A stretch of 64,000 bases of DNA. Origin: an uncultured Oceanospirillales bacterium. GTDB lineage: Bacteria; Pseudomonadota; Gammaproteobacteria; Xanthomonadales; SZUA-36. Below are positions 42,874-51,698 of the stretch, in pieces (position 1 is the stretch's first letter; the number at the start of each line of letters is the position of its first letter). Made by a program: the position numbers and the translations under genes. The notes under the pieces were generated by a model, which was not told the DNA's origin, ran no database searches, and saw only the letters and a program-made list of their open reading frames with translations. The DNA is taken from the NCBI GenBank assembly GCA_913055655.1, contig CAJXKA010000001.1, positions 1,674,842 to 1,738,841 on the forward strand. The letters are read 5' to 3'.

Positions 42874-43311
42874 TTACCCGGCCACGCGTTCGGCCAAGGC
42901 CTGGTTGAAGCGCGAGTACACGGGGCGTGCGAACCGACGCAGTAGCGGCCAGGTCATCACCGCCAGCACGCCGGTGAAAATTTCACCGTGTGTAAAACGG
43001 GTTTGCCCCTCTCCGGCCGGCTCAAGAAGATGGTAGTGCTCGGCCCTGAACAGCCAGGGCCACAGCAAACGCCCGGCCCAACGCAGTTCAACCCCGGGTA
43101 CCACGTCCAGTACTGTTCCCCGGGCCGGTACCGCCGGCGCGGGCGGAACCCGGAATTTGAAGCGGATATCACTTCCCGACGACAGGTCACCCCGTAATTC
43201 GACAATGAATGGGTTCCATTGCGGATAACGGGGCGTGTCGACAAGCACAGCCCAAACCTGGCCCGGCGGGGCATTGATGAGAGACCGGGAAGTCAGTTCC
43301 CTTTTCGGCAT
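42874..43311 (-). CDS. SRPBCC (START/Bet v1-like) family protein
   Basis: A 145-aa soluble protein with the SRPBCC pattern: a SRSLINAPPGQVWAVLVDTP opening, the YPQWNPFIVELRG helix-turn, central beta strands and a C-terminal helix (FARPVYSRFNQALAERV). The fold forms a cavity for lipids or other hydrophobic ligands. No catalytic residues were recognised. It converges with the SGNH gene, five bases apart, and is divergent from the 1454-aa membrane protein. The role is unknown. Confidence 0.8.
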   Translation of the reverse strand: MPKRELTSRSLINAPPGQVWAVLVDTPRYPQWNPFIVELRGDLSSGSDIRFKFRVPPAPAVPARGTVLDVVPGVELRWAGRLLWPWLFRAEHYHLLEPAGEGQTRFTHGEIFTGVLAVMTWPLLRRFARPVYSRFNQALAERVAG

Positions 43312-43391
43312 GCTCCCAGTATAGGCCGCCGGGCCAAGCCTGCCCGCAGCGGGCTGTGATTCTCCACCATCCTGCTATATTCATTGTATAT

Positions 43392-43415
43392 GCCGCAATT
43401 CACTGATATTGCGGC
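43392..43415. promoter_or_regulatory. GCCGCAAT/ATTGCGGC palindrome
   Basis: A perfect 8-base inverted repeat with an 8-base spacer, 33 bases before the start of the large membrane protein and just after a TATAT-rich -10-like stretch (43376-43390). Position suits an operator or an RNA hairpin at the 5' end of the mRNA. Confidence 0.45.
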
Positions 43416-43447
43416 CCTGAAGGAAAATCACCAAAAGGAACAGGGAG

Positions 43448-46400
43448 TTGGCTGCTGGCAGCAGTGAAGATCAGGGGCGCAGGAGGCGCCTTCCACGCAT
43501 CAAGGGCTGGTTCTTCGTCCTCACCGGGCTCGCCATTGGTGCCGGGTACCTTTATTACCTGAAAATCGAAGAACGCCAGGACTTCATCAACAGCTTTTAC
43601 TTCCGCACGCTCCAGGAAGCCGCCACCGAGTTCAACAACAACCTGAGCCAGCTCGAAACGCTGCACCGGTACGGCCAGAGCACTTCGACCATCCAGTCCA
43701 TTTTTACCAGCTACAAGCAGGACGAGTCGGCAGAAACGTCCGAGACCAACAGCGATGCGCTGGTCACGTTTGACTACGTGCTGCAGGCGAACCGCATCAG
43801 GATTGAGCAAAAAAAGGGCGAACAGGTCGTCGGGACCTTTTTCGTGGATGTCGGCGACCTGATGCCGGCGCCAGGCAACGATTTCGAGATCTATGTCCTT
43901 GCCGATTCCGATAACCGGGTCCTGGGTGGCACCGGTTCACAGGCCGGGCTTTCGATCATCAACACGGAGGTCATCAGTCGCGCCATCCAGGTGCGCGAGA
44001 ACCAGGACTGGCTGAAGTTGGCGACCCGCCAGGATTCCGAAAGCCCCACACTCGACCGGGCGCTCCCGGGTTACAGCACCCATATCGACGTGGAACTCAA
44101 TACCGGGAAGTCGCGGGTCTTTGTCCTGCCGTTCCTTCTGTTCCACGAAATCAGCATCCCGTCGCTACGCGTGCAGGAGGACAAGGAAGGCACCCTGGCC
44201 GAAGGCGGCGTCCCGATGTTCCTGGTCGGGGTTCAGCCTGACGAGGTGATCAAGTCCTATGAGAATAAACGTTGGAATTTCAGCCTGTTGCTGCTGTCTC
44301 TCGTGGCCCTGGTGTTCATGTGGACCATTACCCGCCTGCTCATGCTGTCACGTCACCAGCCGCTGGGTAACCATTTTTATCGTGTGACCGTGGTCGCCTC
44401 CTACTTTACTTTTGTCCTGCTCGTGGCCCTGTTGTCAGCCTTCGCACACCGAAGCGGCGAGATCGAACTTCGACAGTCCAGGGCCGAGCAAATCATGACC
44501 TCGATGGAAACCGAGTTGCAGGACGACCTGCGCGGGGTGTTCGAGGCGCTGGCACCCTTCCACGATTTCTACCGGGACCTGGTTCCGTCACCGGCAAACG
44601 GCGCTGCCACTGGCGCTCCGCAAGTGTGCAACGCCCCCGGGATACCGGAATGCGATAATCAGTGCGCAGGAAACTGCATGGTTGTCGATTTCGGGGAAGA
44701 GTATGAAGCCTGTCAATACCGCTACGATGAACCGGCGGTGGAACAGGGCCCCGGGGCAGTCACGCGGCTCCTGGATGGCGTGCGGTCATCCCTCAATGGG
44801 CATGAATCCATTTTCTGCAACCCGGTCGTCGTCACTTCGACCGCAAAGAAGAAAATCGAGCTGCCGCGCTTCAGCAACATCAGCGTTTACCCCCCCGGGG
44901 TCCAGGTCAGGCTCGATAACACGGCCGAACAGAAAGACGAGGTCACCGTCTACGAGCGATATGACCGTTCAGGTGTGCGGTCGTTACAGGGCGCAGGCGG
45001 CCTGCTGGGCGTTTTTTTGATGGATGAAGAGGGTCGCCAGGTGCTACCGGTGTTTTTCTTTGCGGAAAACAACCTGCGGCCCACAAGTTACAACCTTGCC
45101 CACCGCGACTATTTTCGCCGGGTCAGGGACAGGAACGGCTGGAATATCGACCTGGGCACACCCGCTTCGAGTAATGACAATTTTTATATCCAGCGCCTGC
45201 TGAACCTCAATACCGGCACCCGTGGCACCACGATCGGAATGCCCCTGGCGCGACAGGACATGGATGGCCCGGATCACTTCATCGGCGCCGACATCGTCCT
45301 GCCGGCCCTGTCACTGCACGAATGGTTCGACGCCGAAGCCTTGCAGGACATGGTGGTCATGGTCATCGACCGGGTCAGTGGCCAGGTGCTTTACCACATG
45401 GATGACAAGCGCTCCATGGTCGAGAACCTTTACCACGCCGGCAGGGGGACGGTTGAAGTCAGCCAGTCCATCCGTGAGGGCCGATACGGCACCCGGCCCG
45501 GCTACTACCACGGCAAATCGGGGTTGTTCGTCACCGGCGCCCTGCCGATCAGCCAGTGGGCCACTGTTGTTTTCGTGCCCGACGCCAGCACCGACAGCCT
45601 GATGACCAATACGTTCCTGGTCAGCGCCATCGGCATGGGGGTTGCCCTGCTGTTGCTGGCGGGCGTTCTCGGGCTGGCGCGCCGCGCGATCGACACTGAT
45701 TCACGCAAGTACGAATGGGGCATACCCGCCGCCCTGAACGGCCATGGACTGATGCTCTTCACATCAATCCTGGTCGGCAGTGTTTACCTGGTGTACTGGC
45801 TGGTGGAAGTGGTGGGCAATCAACTGGGGCTGGACGGTCATTCCACTTTGTCCGTTTTCAGTATCGTCATCGCGATGCTCGTCGTCCTGTCATGGGGCTA
45901 TGCTGTTTTCCGGCGCCTCCAGTCCAACGACCGCCAGACCGCTGACCTCAGGAAGCGCGCGCCGCGGGGCATCACCGCCCTGCTGGTTGTTTACGTGGTC
46001 ACCGGCCTTGGCATGACCGTGTACCTGCACCATGTCGGCAACAAGCCGGACAGGGGACTGTCCTGGTACTACCGGAACCTGGCCGTCGCCCGGCTGAACC
46101 GGGAAAAAGCGGAATTACACGAGATCGCGCTGACGCGGTATCCGAACACGATCAAGGCGCACGCCGGTGACCCACTACGATTCGTGCCGATCAGCGATCG
46201 CTGGTACAGCTGCCTGGACCGTCCCGACTACTGGTCCGGCAGGGGCGCATTCACCGAAACCCGCCGCAAGGAACCCGACGTGATGCCCGAAGACCTGGGG
46301 ACGTTCAGCCAGTACACGGCCAGTACCGACCCGCTTTCCTGGGTGCGCCGGTACCTGTTGACGGGAACGCCGGACCCGATGAGTCCAGTGGTCTGTCCGC

Positions 46401-47812
46401 CTGTCCCGCCTGGCGAACTCGAACGCACAGCGGTTGCCGGAAATGAATCCCGCCCGGCGATCGTTCGCTTCCTGGTGGTGATCCTGGGCGCATTCGCGCT
46501 GTTGTGTGCCGGCTGGTACCTGTTCTACCGGCGGGTGCTGGGCGCACGGCTGTTCGGTGCCGTGGGGCTGACCGAGCACCTCCGGCACATTGTCGAACAG
46601 AACGTCCCGGAACGGGCCTACGCGCCCCGCCAGGGCCTGGTGCTGGACCTGCATTGCCAGCGACACGCCGGCGAGGACTTCGTGGCGCTCCTGAACCGTT
46701 GCGCCAACAATATCGACCGGGAATCCCTGCCGGACGCCACCTGTCGCGGCATGCAGCTGATACTGGATGCCTGCCCCTGGCTGCCCCGGGAAGCGGCAGA
46801 CACCGACCCATTCCCCGGTGCGCGCATCGGCTTCGAACTGTTGAAACGCGAGATCCGTTCCGATGACGGAACCACATCCGAGCGGGAACTCGTGGCCATC
46901 CACCTTTCCGACCTGGATGTCTGCCTGTCCCAATCCAGCGTTCGACAGTCCCTGTTGCGCCTGCTGCGCCAGCTGAAGGTGCTTTACCTGGGCGGGCAAC
47001 TGTCAGAAGTGACGCTGCACCTCGGATTCCACAGTTACGAGTCACTGTTGCTGAAAGCCCACAACACCGACTCCGAGCGGGAGCCGATGAGCGAGACGGA
47101 ATTTGCGGACTGGGCCGAAACACTCATGGATTTCCGCGTGGACCTGCCAGGTGAGCTGGTCAGGCAGTGCGACGAGGACTTTGTGCGATTTGAGTGCCGG
47201 GGCAGCGGCTTGTTGCGCCGGCTGGAGAGCGAACTGCTGGACGAGATCGCCGAGGCCAGGGAAACGGCAGAAGTCGCGGAACAGGGCGGGGCCGATATCA
47301 CCTGGCGCCGCAAACGTCGCTGGTTGCACCTGGACGACGTGGACAAGTCCGGGCGGGAGTGGGCGACGGTCAATTGCATCCTGCTCAAGGCCGGCGCCCT
47401 GTTCCGGCACAAATGGGAAACCTGCTCGAGCGCGGAGAAACTGGCCCTCTATTACCTGGCGCGCAGGAAGCGCCTGAATTCGGCCAATGCCCAGCTGCTG
47501 GAACAGATGTCACTGCAGGGCCTGATCCGTGTCGACCACGGTGGTGTCCGGATCGTCAACAACACGCTGGCATACTTCGCCCGTCACGCCGAGGACGCCA
47601 CCACCCTCAAGGACCTGGTGGAGGCGGGCGAGGAAGGCACCTGGCAGGAATTCCGCGTGCCGGTCACGCTGGTCATCCTGGCGCTGCTGGGCGGCGTGGC
47701 GTTCACCTCTGGCAGTTCCATGTACATGATTATCGCGTCGCTGCTCGGCCTGCTGGGCACCATCGGCAGCCTGACCAGCAGCGCGCGCATGATCAAGGAA
47801 AACCTGCGCTGA
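43448..47812 (+). CDS. 1454-aa multi-membrane, cache-like sensory protein of unknown class
   Basis: A very large membrane protein. Segments: TM1 (21-40), an exported domain to about 270, TM2-3 (277-333), a second exported region of about 380 residues with a dCache-like HRDYFRRVRDRNG motif near 551 and a CxxxCxGNC cluster, TM4-7 (720-863), a third exported loop, TM8 (1006-1028), a cytoplasmic domain of about 365 residues, and two closing helices (1404-1445). The cytoplasmic part resembles a degraded ATPase with a winged-helix-like SSAEKLALYYLARRKRLN section; no Walker A was seen. The start is TTG with AGGA upstream. A lipase gene follows 27 bases later. Confidence 0.7.
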   Translation: MAAGSSEDQGRRRRLPRIKGWFFVLTGLAIGAGYLYYLKIEERQDFINSFYFRTLQEAATEFNNNLSQLETLHRYGQSTSTIQSIFTSYKQDESAETSETNSDALVTFDYVLQANRIRIEQKKGEQVVGTFFVDVGDLMPAPGNDFEIYVLADSDNRVLGGTGSQAGLSIINTEVISRAIQVRENQDWLKLATRQDSESPTLDRALPGYSTHIDVELNTGKSRVFVLPFLLFHEISIPSLRVQEDKEGTLAEGGVPMFLVGVQPDEVIKSYENKRWNFSLLLLSLVALVFMWTITRLLMLSRHQPLGNHFYRVTVVASYFTFVLLVALLSAFAHRSGEIELRQSRAEQIMTSMETELQDDLRGVFEALAPFHDFYRDLVPSPANGAATGAPQVCNAPGIPECDNQCAGNCMVVDFGEEYEACQYRYDEPAVEQGPGAVTRLLDGVRSSLNGHESIFCNPVVVTSTAKKKIELPRFSNISVYPPGVQVRLDNTAEQKDEVTVYERYDRSGVRSLQGAGGLLGVFLMDEEGRQVLPVFFFAENNLRPTSYNLAHRDYFRRVRDRNGWNIDLGTPASSNDNFYIQRLLNLNTGTRGTTIGMPLARQDMDGPDHFIGADIVLPALSLHEWFDAEALQDMVVMVIDRVSGQVLYHMDDKRSMVENLYHAGRGTVEVSQSIREGRYGTRPGYYHGKSGLFVTGALPISQWATVVFVPDASTDSLMTNTFLVSAIGMGVALLLLAGVLGLARRAIDTDSRKYEWGIPAALNGHGLMLFTSILVGSVYLVYWLVEVVGNQLGLDGHSTLSVFSIVIAMLVVLSWGYAVFRRLQSNDRQTADLRKRAPRGITALLVVYVVTGLGMTVYLHHVGNKPDRGLSWYYRNLAVARLNREKAELHEIALTRYPNTIKAHAGDPLRFVPISDRWYSCLDRPDYWSGRGAFTETRRKEPDVMPEDLGTFSQYTASTDPLSWVRRYLLTGTPDPMSPVVCPPVPPGELERTAVAGNESRPAIVRFLVVILGAFALLCAGWYLFYRRVLGARLFGAVGLTEHLRHIVEQNVPERAYAPRQGLVLDLHCQRHAGEDFVALLNRCANNIDRESLPDATCRGMQLILDACPWLPREAADTDPFPGARIGFELLKREIRSDDGTTSERELVAIHLSDLDVCLSQSSVRQSLLRLLRQLKVLYLGGQLSEVTLHLGFHSYESLLLKAHNTDSEREPMSETEFADWAETLMDFRVDLPGELVRQCDEDFVRFECRGSGLLRRLESELLDEIAEARETAEVAEQGGADITWRRKRRWLHLDDVDKSGREWATVNCILLKAGALFRHKWETCSSAEKLALYYLARRKRLNSANAQLLEQMSLQGLIRVDHGGVRIVNNTLAYFARHAEDATTLKDLVEAGEEGTWQEFRVPVTLVILALLGGVAFTSGSSMYMIIASLLGLLGTIGSLTSSARMIKENLR

Positions 47813-47839
47813 CACGTGCACCTGAAAGGAGAATGAACC

Positions 47840-49198
47840 ATGGCTGGTAAACCGATTGTCATCATCCACGGCTGGAGTGACGATTCCGAATCATTCGAGC
47901 GACTGGCCGGTGAGCTCGGCAAGGAAACCGGGCAGGTCCCGGAACAGATCTGGCTGGGCGACTACATTTCCCTGGACGACAATGTCCGCATCCAGGACAT
48001 TGCCTGCGCGCTCCACAAAGCCTGGACGGACCGGGACCTTCCGACGTCCAGGAACGCCGTGGATGTCATCGTCCATTCAACGGGTGGGCTTGTGATCCGC
48101 GAGTGGATGAGCAAGTTCTACCAGGGCGAGGACCAGGTGCCGCCCGTGCAGAACCTGGTGATGCTGGCGCCCGCCAATTTCGGCTCACCGCTCGCCCACA
48201 AGGGCAGGTCGATCATCGGGCGCGTGGTCAAGGGCCACAACGCCGACAAGCGGTTCCAGACCGGCGCCGAGATCCTCAAAGCGCTGGAGATGGCGAGCCC
48301 GTTCAGCTGGCACCTGGCGCAGCGCGACCGGTTCAGCTCGAACCACTTCGCGGCCAACAATGTCCGTTGCACGGTCATCGTTGGCAACACCGGCTACTCG
48401 GGCATCAAGGGGTTCGCCAACGACGACGGCTCCGACGGCACGGTTTACGTGTCGACGGCCAACATGAACTGCGCCACGATGGAGATTCGCGTGACCCGGA
48501 CCGAGAACGGCGAGTTCAGTGTCACGCCGCCCCGGACCTCCACGGGCCGGACGGCATTCCTGGTCCTCGATCATGTCAATCACAGCGAGATCACGTGCAA
48601 GGAACGGATGGAGCGGCGGATCCTCGACCCCATCCTCAAGGGCCTGACCGTTTCGAGGGACGACTTTCCTTCATGGTGTGATGAGTGTGAAAACGAAACC
48701 CGGAAGGTGACCGAAAAATACGCGACCACGTGGAGCGCCGAGAAACACGCCTTCCAGAACACCGTTTTTATTGTCACCGATGACCAGGGCAATTTCGTCA
48801 ACGACTACGCCATCGAGTTCTACGGGACTTTTGACGATGACAAGGACAAGTGGGCGGAAGTCTTCAACAAGAAAATCTCGAAGAAGATCCACCCCTACGG
48901 CGACTGCCCGGCCTACCGGAGCTTCATGATTGATGTCTCAAAGCTTCGCAGCGAGATCGACCGGGTGGACGAGCAACTCCGCATCAGCCTGACGGCCGTG
49001 CCTGACCTGCGGGATGATGACAACGTGGTCGGCTACCGGACATCCGGAATCGACGACATCGGCCAGGTGATTCTCAGCCAGCAGGAAACGCTGGCGTACT
49101 TCCAGCCCCACCGCACGCTGTACGTCAATATCGAGCTGCCGCGCTACCAGAAAGACGAGGTGTTCCAGCTCGAGAACCTGGCGGACGCGACCGACTGA
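47840..49198 (+). CDS. cytoplasmic serine lipase/esterase paired with the 1454-aa protein
   Basis: A 452-aa alpha/beta hydrolase without a signal peptide. The oxyanion strand IVIIHGWSDDSESF opens it. The nucleophile elbow is VHSTGG with S80, the acid is probably D199 in GSDGTVYVS, and the base is H248 in VNHSE. The C-terminal 180 residues form a beta-rich extension (NTVFIVTDDQGNFVNDYAIE) not seen in standard lipases. The ATG follows AAAGGAG. It converges with the peroxidase operon. The pairing suggests that the membrane protein senses a signal and the hydrolase releases acyl groups; this is inference. Confidence 0.8.
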   Translation: MAGKPIVIIHGWSDDSESFERLAGELGKETGQVPEQIWLGDYISLDDNVRIQDIACALHKAWTDRDLPTSRNAVDVIVHSTGGLVIREWMSKFYQGEDQVPPVQNLVMLAPANFGSPLAHKGRSIIGRVVKGHNADKRFQTGAEILKALEMASPFSWHLAQRDRFSSNHFAANNVRCTVIVGNTGYSGIKGFANDDGSDGTVYVSTANMNCATMEIRVTRTENGEFSVTPPRTSTGRTAFLVLDHVNHSEITCKERMERRILDPILKGLTVSRDDFPSWCDECENETRKVTEKYATTWSAEKHAFQNTVFIVTDDQGNFVNDYAIEFYGTFDDDKDKWAEVFNKKISKKIHPYGDCPAYRSFMIDVSKLRSEIDRVDEQLRISLTAVPDLRDDDNVVGYRTSGIDDIGQVILSQQETLAYFQPHRTLYVNIELPRYQKDEVFQLENLADATD

Positions 49199-49219
49199 GA
49201 CGCCACGGCAACTCGCCGG

Positions 49220-50041
49220 TCACCCGCCGGCCGGGAACGCAACGCGCCAGGCTTCCGTCTCGCGACGGGCCACGTCTTCGTTGTAGAGCGTGAAATTGAG
49301 CCCGAAAAGCGTACCGAAATAGGCCCTGCCCAGGTAGAAGCCCGGCCTGATCATGCGGATCTCATCGCGAATCATCAGCCCGTCCTGGCCGGCGAACCGG
49401 TCAATCCTGTCGATGTAGCCCTCGATCGTGGCGGTTTCGGCGTAGTCAATGATCACCGAAGGCCGGCGCGGGTCCAGCTGGCTGTCGCCGATGTAGAGTT
49501 TTGCCGGGAACAGCAGCGCCACGCGCTCGCCGAACACCTCGCCCGTTCTCATCTCCTCGTCGCGGACGCCGAACAGCGTACCGACGACCCGCTCTCGGTC
49601 GATGACATTGCGCAGCTCGCCAGCGTCACGGTAGAACACCTTGCCCTGCCACAGCATCTCGCCGACCTTTGTCACGAGGTCCAGTTTCAGGTCGGCGACG
49701 GACTCGCGGAACCCGCCCAGCGCCTCCCCAAGGCTGCGGAAATTGCCGCCCTCGGCGAAAAAGAAACTGCCGCGATAGGGCCCGTCCGGGATCGGCCCGG
49801 ACTGCAGCCGCGCATAGACCTGGTCCAGCTGGTGCTGGTCCAGGGCCTCGATATTGTCAGGGTCGAGACGCACGAGGTCGTCGGCACTTAACGGGTACCG
49901 GCGCTCAAGCTCATCAAAGTCCAGGGCCGCCTCGCCGGTTGGCCCGAAGGGGATCGATGGGGCCGGCGCCGTTTCCCGACGGCTCCACCAGATCCATGCC
50001 ACGATGGCCACCACCAGCAACAACACGATCCAGAATGTCAT
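49220..50041 (-). CDS. membrane-anchored protein of unknown function, last gene of the peroxidase operon
   Basis: A 273-aa protein with one N-terminal membrane helix (about 3-20, FWIVLLLVVAIVAWIWW) and a soluble beta-rich domain (about 90-270), placed outside or inside depending on orientation. Conserved-looking strands include GPYRGSFFFAEGGNF and RPGFYLGRAYFGTLFGLNFTL. No catalytic motif or heme site was recognised. The ATG at 50041 overlaps the cytochrome stop (TGATG) and has AAGGAGG seven bases upstream. Its place suggests a helper or docking subunit of the cytochrome/peroxidase system. Confidence 0.65.
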   Translation of the reverse strand: MTFWIVLLLVVAIVAWIWWSRRETAPAPSIPFGPTGEAALDFDELERRYPLSADDLVRLDPDNIEALDQHQLDQVYARLQSGPIPDGPYRGSFFFAEGGNFRSLGEALGGFRESVADLKLDLVTKVGEMLWQGKVFYRDAGELRNVIDRERVVGTLFGVRDEEMRTGEVFGERVALLFPAKLYIGDSQLDPRRPSVIIDYAETATIEGYIDRIDRFAGQDGLMIRDEIRMIRPGFYLGRAYFGTLFGLNFTLYNEDVARRETEAWRVAFPAGG

Positions 50042-51684
50042 CACGCGCCTCCTTGTTTGTCACGCCGCTTGAGGTATTCCACGAGGGCTTCCTTCTCGGT
50101 ATCCGCCAGGGTGGTCCCCCAGAGGTGTCCCGAGTTGTCGTTACCCGCCTCCCGGGTGTCGTGAAGCCAGCCTTTTCCATCCGGGACGCAACCACCGGCG
50201 ACCGGAATATCGGCGCAGTGCGCCGGTCGTTCGTGCACCGGGTTGCCCTCGGCATCACATTGCAGTGATACAAAGCCCAGGAATTGGGCGTCGAGCACGT
50301 CATAGCCGCGGTAGAAAGTTCGCGGCCGGCACTCGGGCGGTTCCAGCAGTGCCCTGACCGTGGGGACCGAGCCGTTGTGGAGGTAGGGGCCGCGCAGCCA
50401 CAGCCCATCCATCTGCAGGGCCACGTAGCCGTCGTACGGCTTGCTCATTGGGGTGCGCTCCATGCCCAGCTCTTCGACCACCACCTCATTGGCCTTGTCG
50501 GCGGCCTCCTGGGTCCAGGATTCCGCCCGCATCGGGTCTGTGCCAATCTCGTCCATGGGGATCACGGTACCCATGCGGTTGTCACGGCCGCTTTCGTGGC
50601 AGCCGGCGCAATGCTGCTCAAACAGTTCGCTGCCCAGGGTGGCAAGCCCCTCGTCGTAATCGAGCGGGTACTCAGGCGCCGGCGTGTTCAGGATCCACTC
50701 TTCGATCTCGGCCACGCGCTGCCGGAAAAACGGCGTGACCGGGTCCGGTGACGGCAGGCCGACGTCCTGCGGCGGTTGCAGGCCGAGCGCCGAATCGATG
50801 ATCACCGAGCGGTACGACGTGGTATCGCCGGCCAGGTTCATCAGCATCAGGCGGTCCAGCGGCGTATCCAGCTTGCTGAAATCGGCCGTCAGGCTGTGGT
50901 CGTCTTCCGGCCACACGCGACCTTCCTGTACCCGCGTCTTGAGATTCCATAGCGATGGGAAATCGGTGTGATCGACGGTGCCGTCGTCCGGCATGCCCAG
51001 CAGAATGAACTTGGTCAGGTTCATCGGCGCATCCCGCCCCGGGCCCCATCGCGGCCGGTCGTGGGTCCATTCCCAGGACTCGCCCTGCTGCTGCAGGATC
51101 TTGCGCACCATGGGAATCAGCAGGTACTTGTACATCATCCGCTCGGTGAAGCTCAGGCGGTAGGCCAGGTCGATCTCGGCGAGGATGTTGTCGGCGTTGA
51201 AGCGCTCATCATTGGCGCAGCGCGACAGGAACTCCAGCAGGCCCTGGATATCGGCGGTATGGCTGCCCCCGCCGGCCACGATGGTCGGCGTATCATCCTC
51301 GCTGATCCGGTACTGGGCCGCATGGCACATGGCGCAGTTGAAACCCACGCGCTCGAAGCCCACGGTCTTCTTCGAAAAACCGACCGGCAGCTCGCGGCCT
51401 TCCTCCCAGGGCACGCCGAACGCGGCATAGCCACCCGGCCCGGGGACGTACTCACCAAAAATGCGCGGCAGCACCACGATCAGCCAGTAAGGCAGGCCGG
51501 CGGAGGCCTCGCCGCCAATCGAGCCGTACATGAAGTTCATCTCCGGGTCGCCGGTAATCCATTCCGGCTGCGGCACCTGCCGGAAGAAGTTGTACCAGGC
51601 GAACCAGGCGACCGGCACCGCCAGCAGCACCAGGAACAGGGCGAGCACGATCAGCTTTTGCTTCCACCTGGATTGAAGTGCCAT
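50041..51684 (-). CDS. membrane-anchored diheme cytochrome c, RoxA-like
   Basis: A 547-aa protein with an N-terminal membrane anchor (about 12-30) and two heme c sites: CAMCH near residue 118 and CAGCH near 360. It shares with the upstream cytochrome the LRGPYLHNGSVP segment and the FYRGYDVLDAQF region typical of RoxA-like/diheme cytochrome c peroxidase relatives. RoxA-type enzymes cleave polyisoprene; others reduce hydroperoxides. A GGGAGG site precedes the ATG. The two paralogous cytochromes lie 14 bases apart, which suggests an electron relay to or from the peroxidase. Confidence 0.8.
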   Translation of the reverse strand: MALQSRWKQKLIVLALFLVLLAVPVAWFAWYNFFRQVPQPEWITGDPEMNFMYGSIGGEASAGLPYWLIVVLPRIFGEYVPGPGGYAAFGVPWEEGRELPVGFSKKTVGFERVGFNCAMCHAAQYRISEDDTPTIVAGGGSHTADIQGLLEFLSRCANDERFNADNILAEIDLAYRLSFTERMMYKYLLIPMVRKILQQQGESWEWTHDRPRWGPGRDAPMNLTKFILLGMPDDGTVDHTDFPSLWNLKTRVQEGRVWPEDDHSLTADFSKLDTPLDRLMLMNLAGDTTSYRSVIIDSALGLQPPQDVGLPSPDPVTPFFRQRVAEIEEWILNTPAPEYPLDYDEGLATLGSELFEQHCAGCHESGRDNRMGTVIPMDEIGTDPMRAESWTQEAADKANEVVVEELGMERTPMSKPYDGYVALQMDGLWLRGPYLHNGSVPTVRALLEPPECRPRTFYRGYDVLDAQFLGFVSLQCDAEGNPVHERPAHCADIPVAGGCVPDGKGWLHDTREAGNDNSGHLWGTTLADTEKEALVEYLKRRDKQGGA

Positions 51685-51698
51685 GCCGTGTCCTCCCG

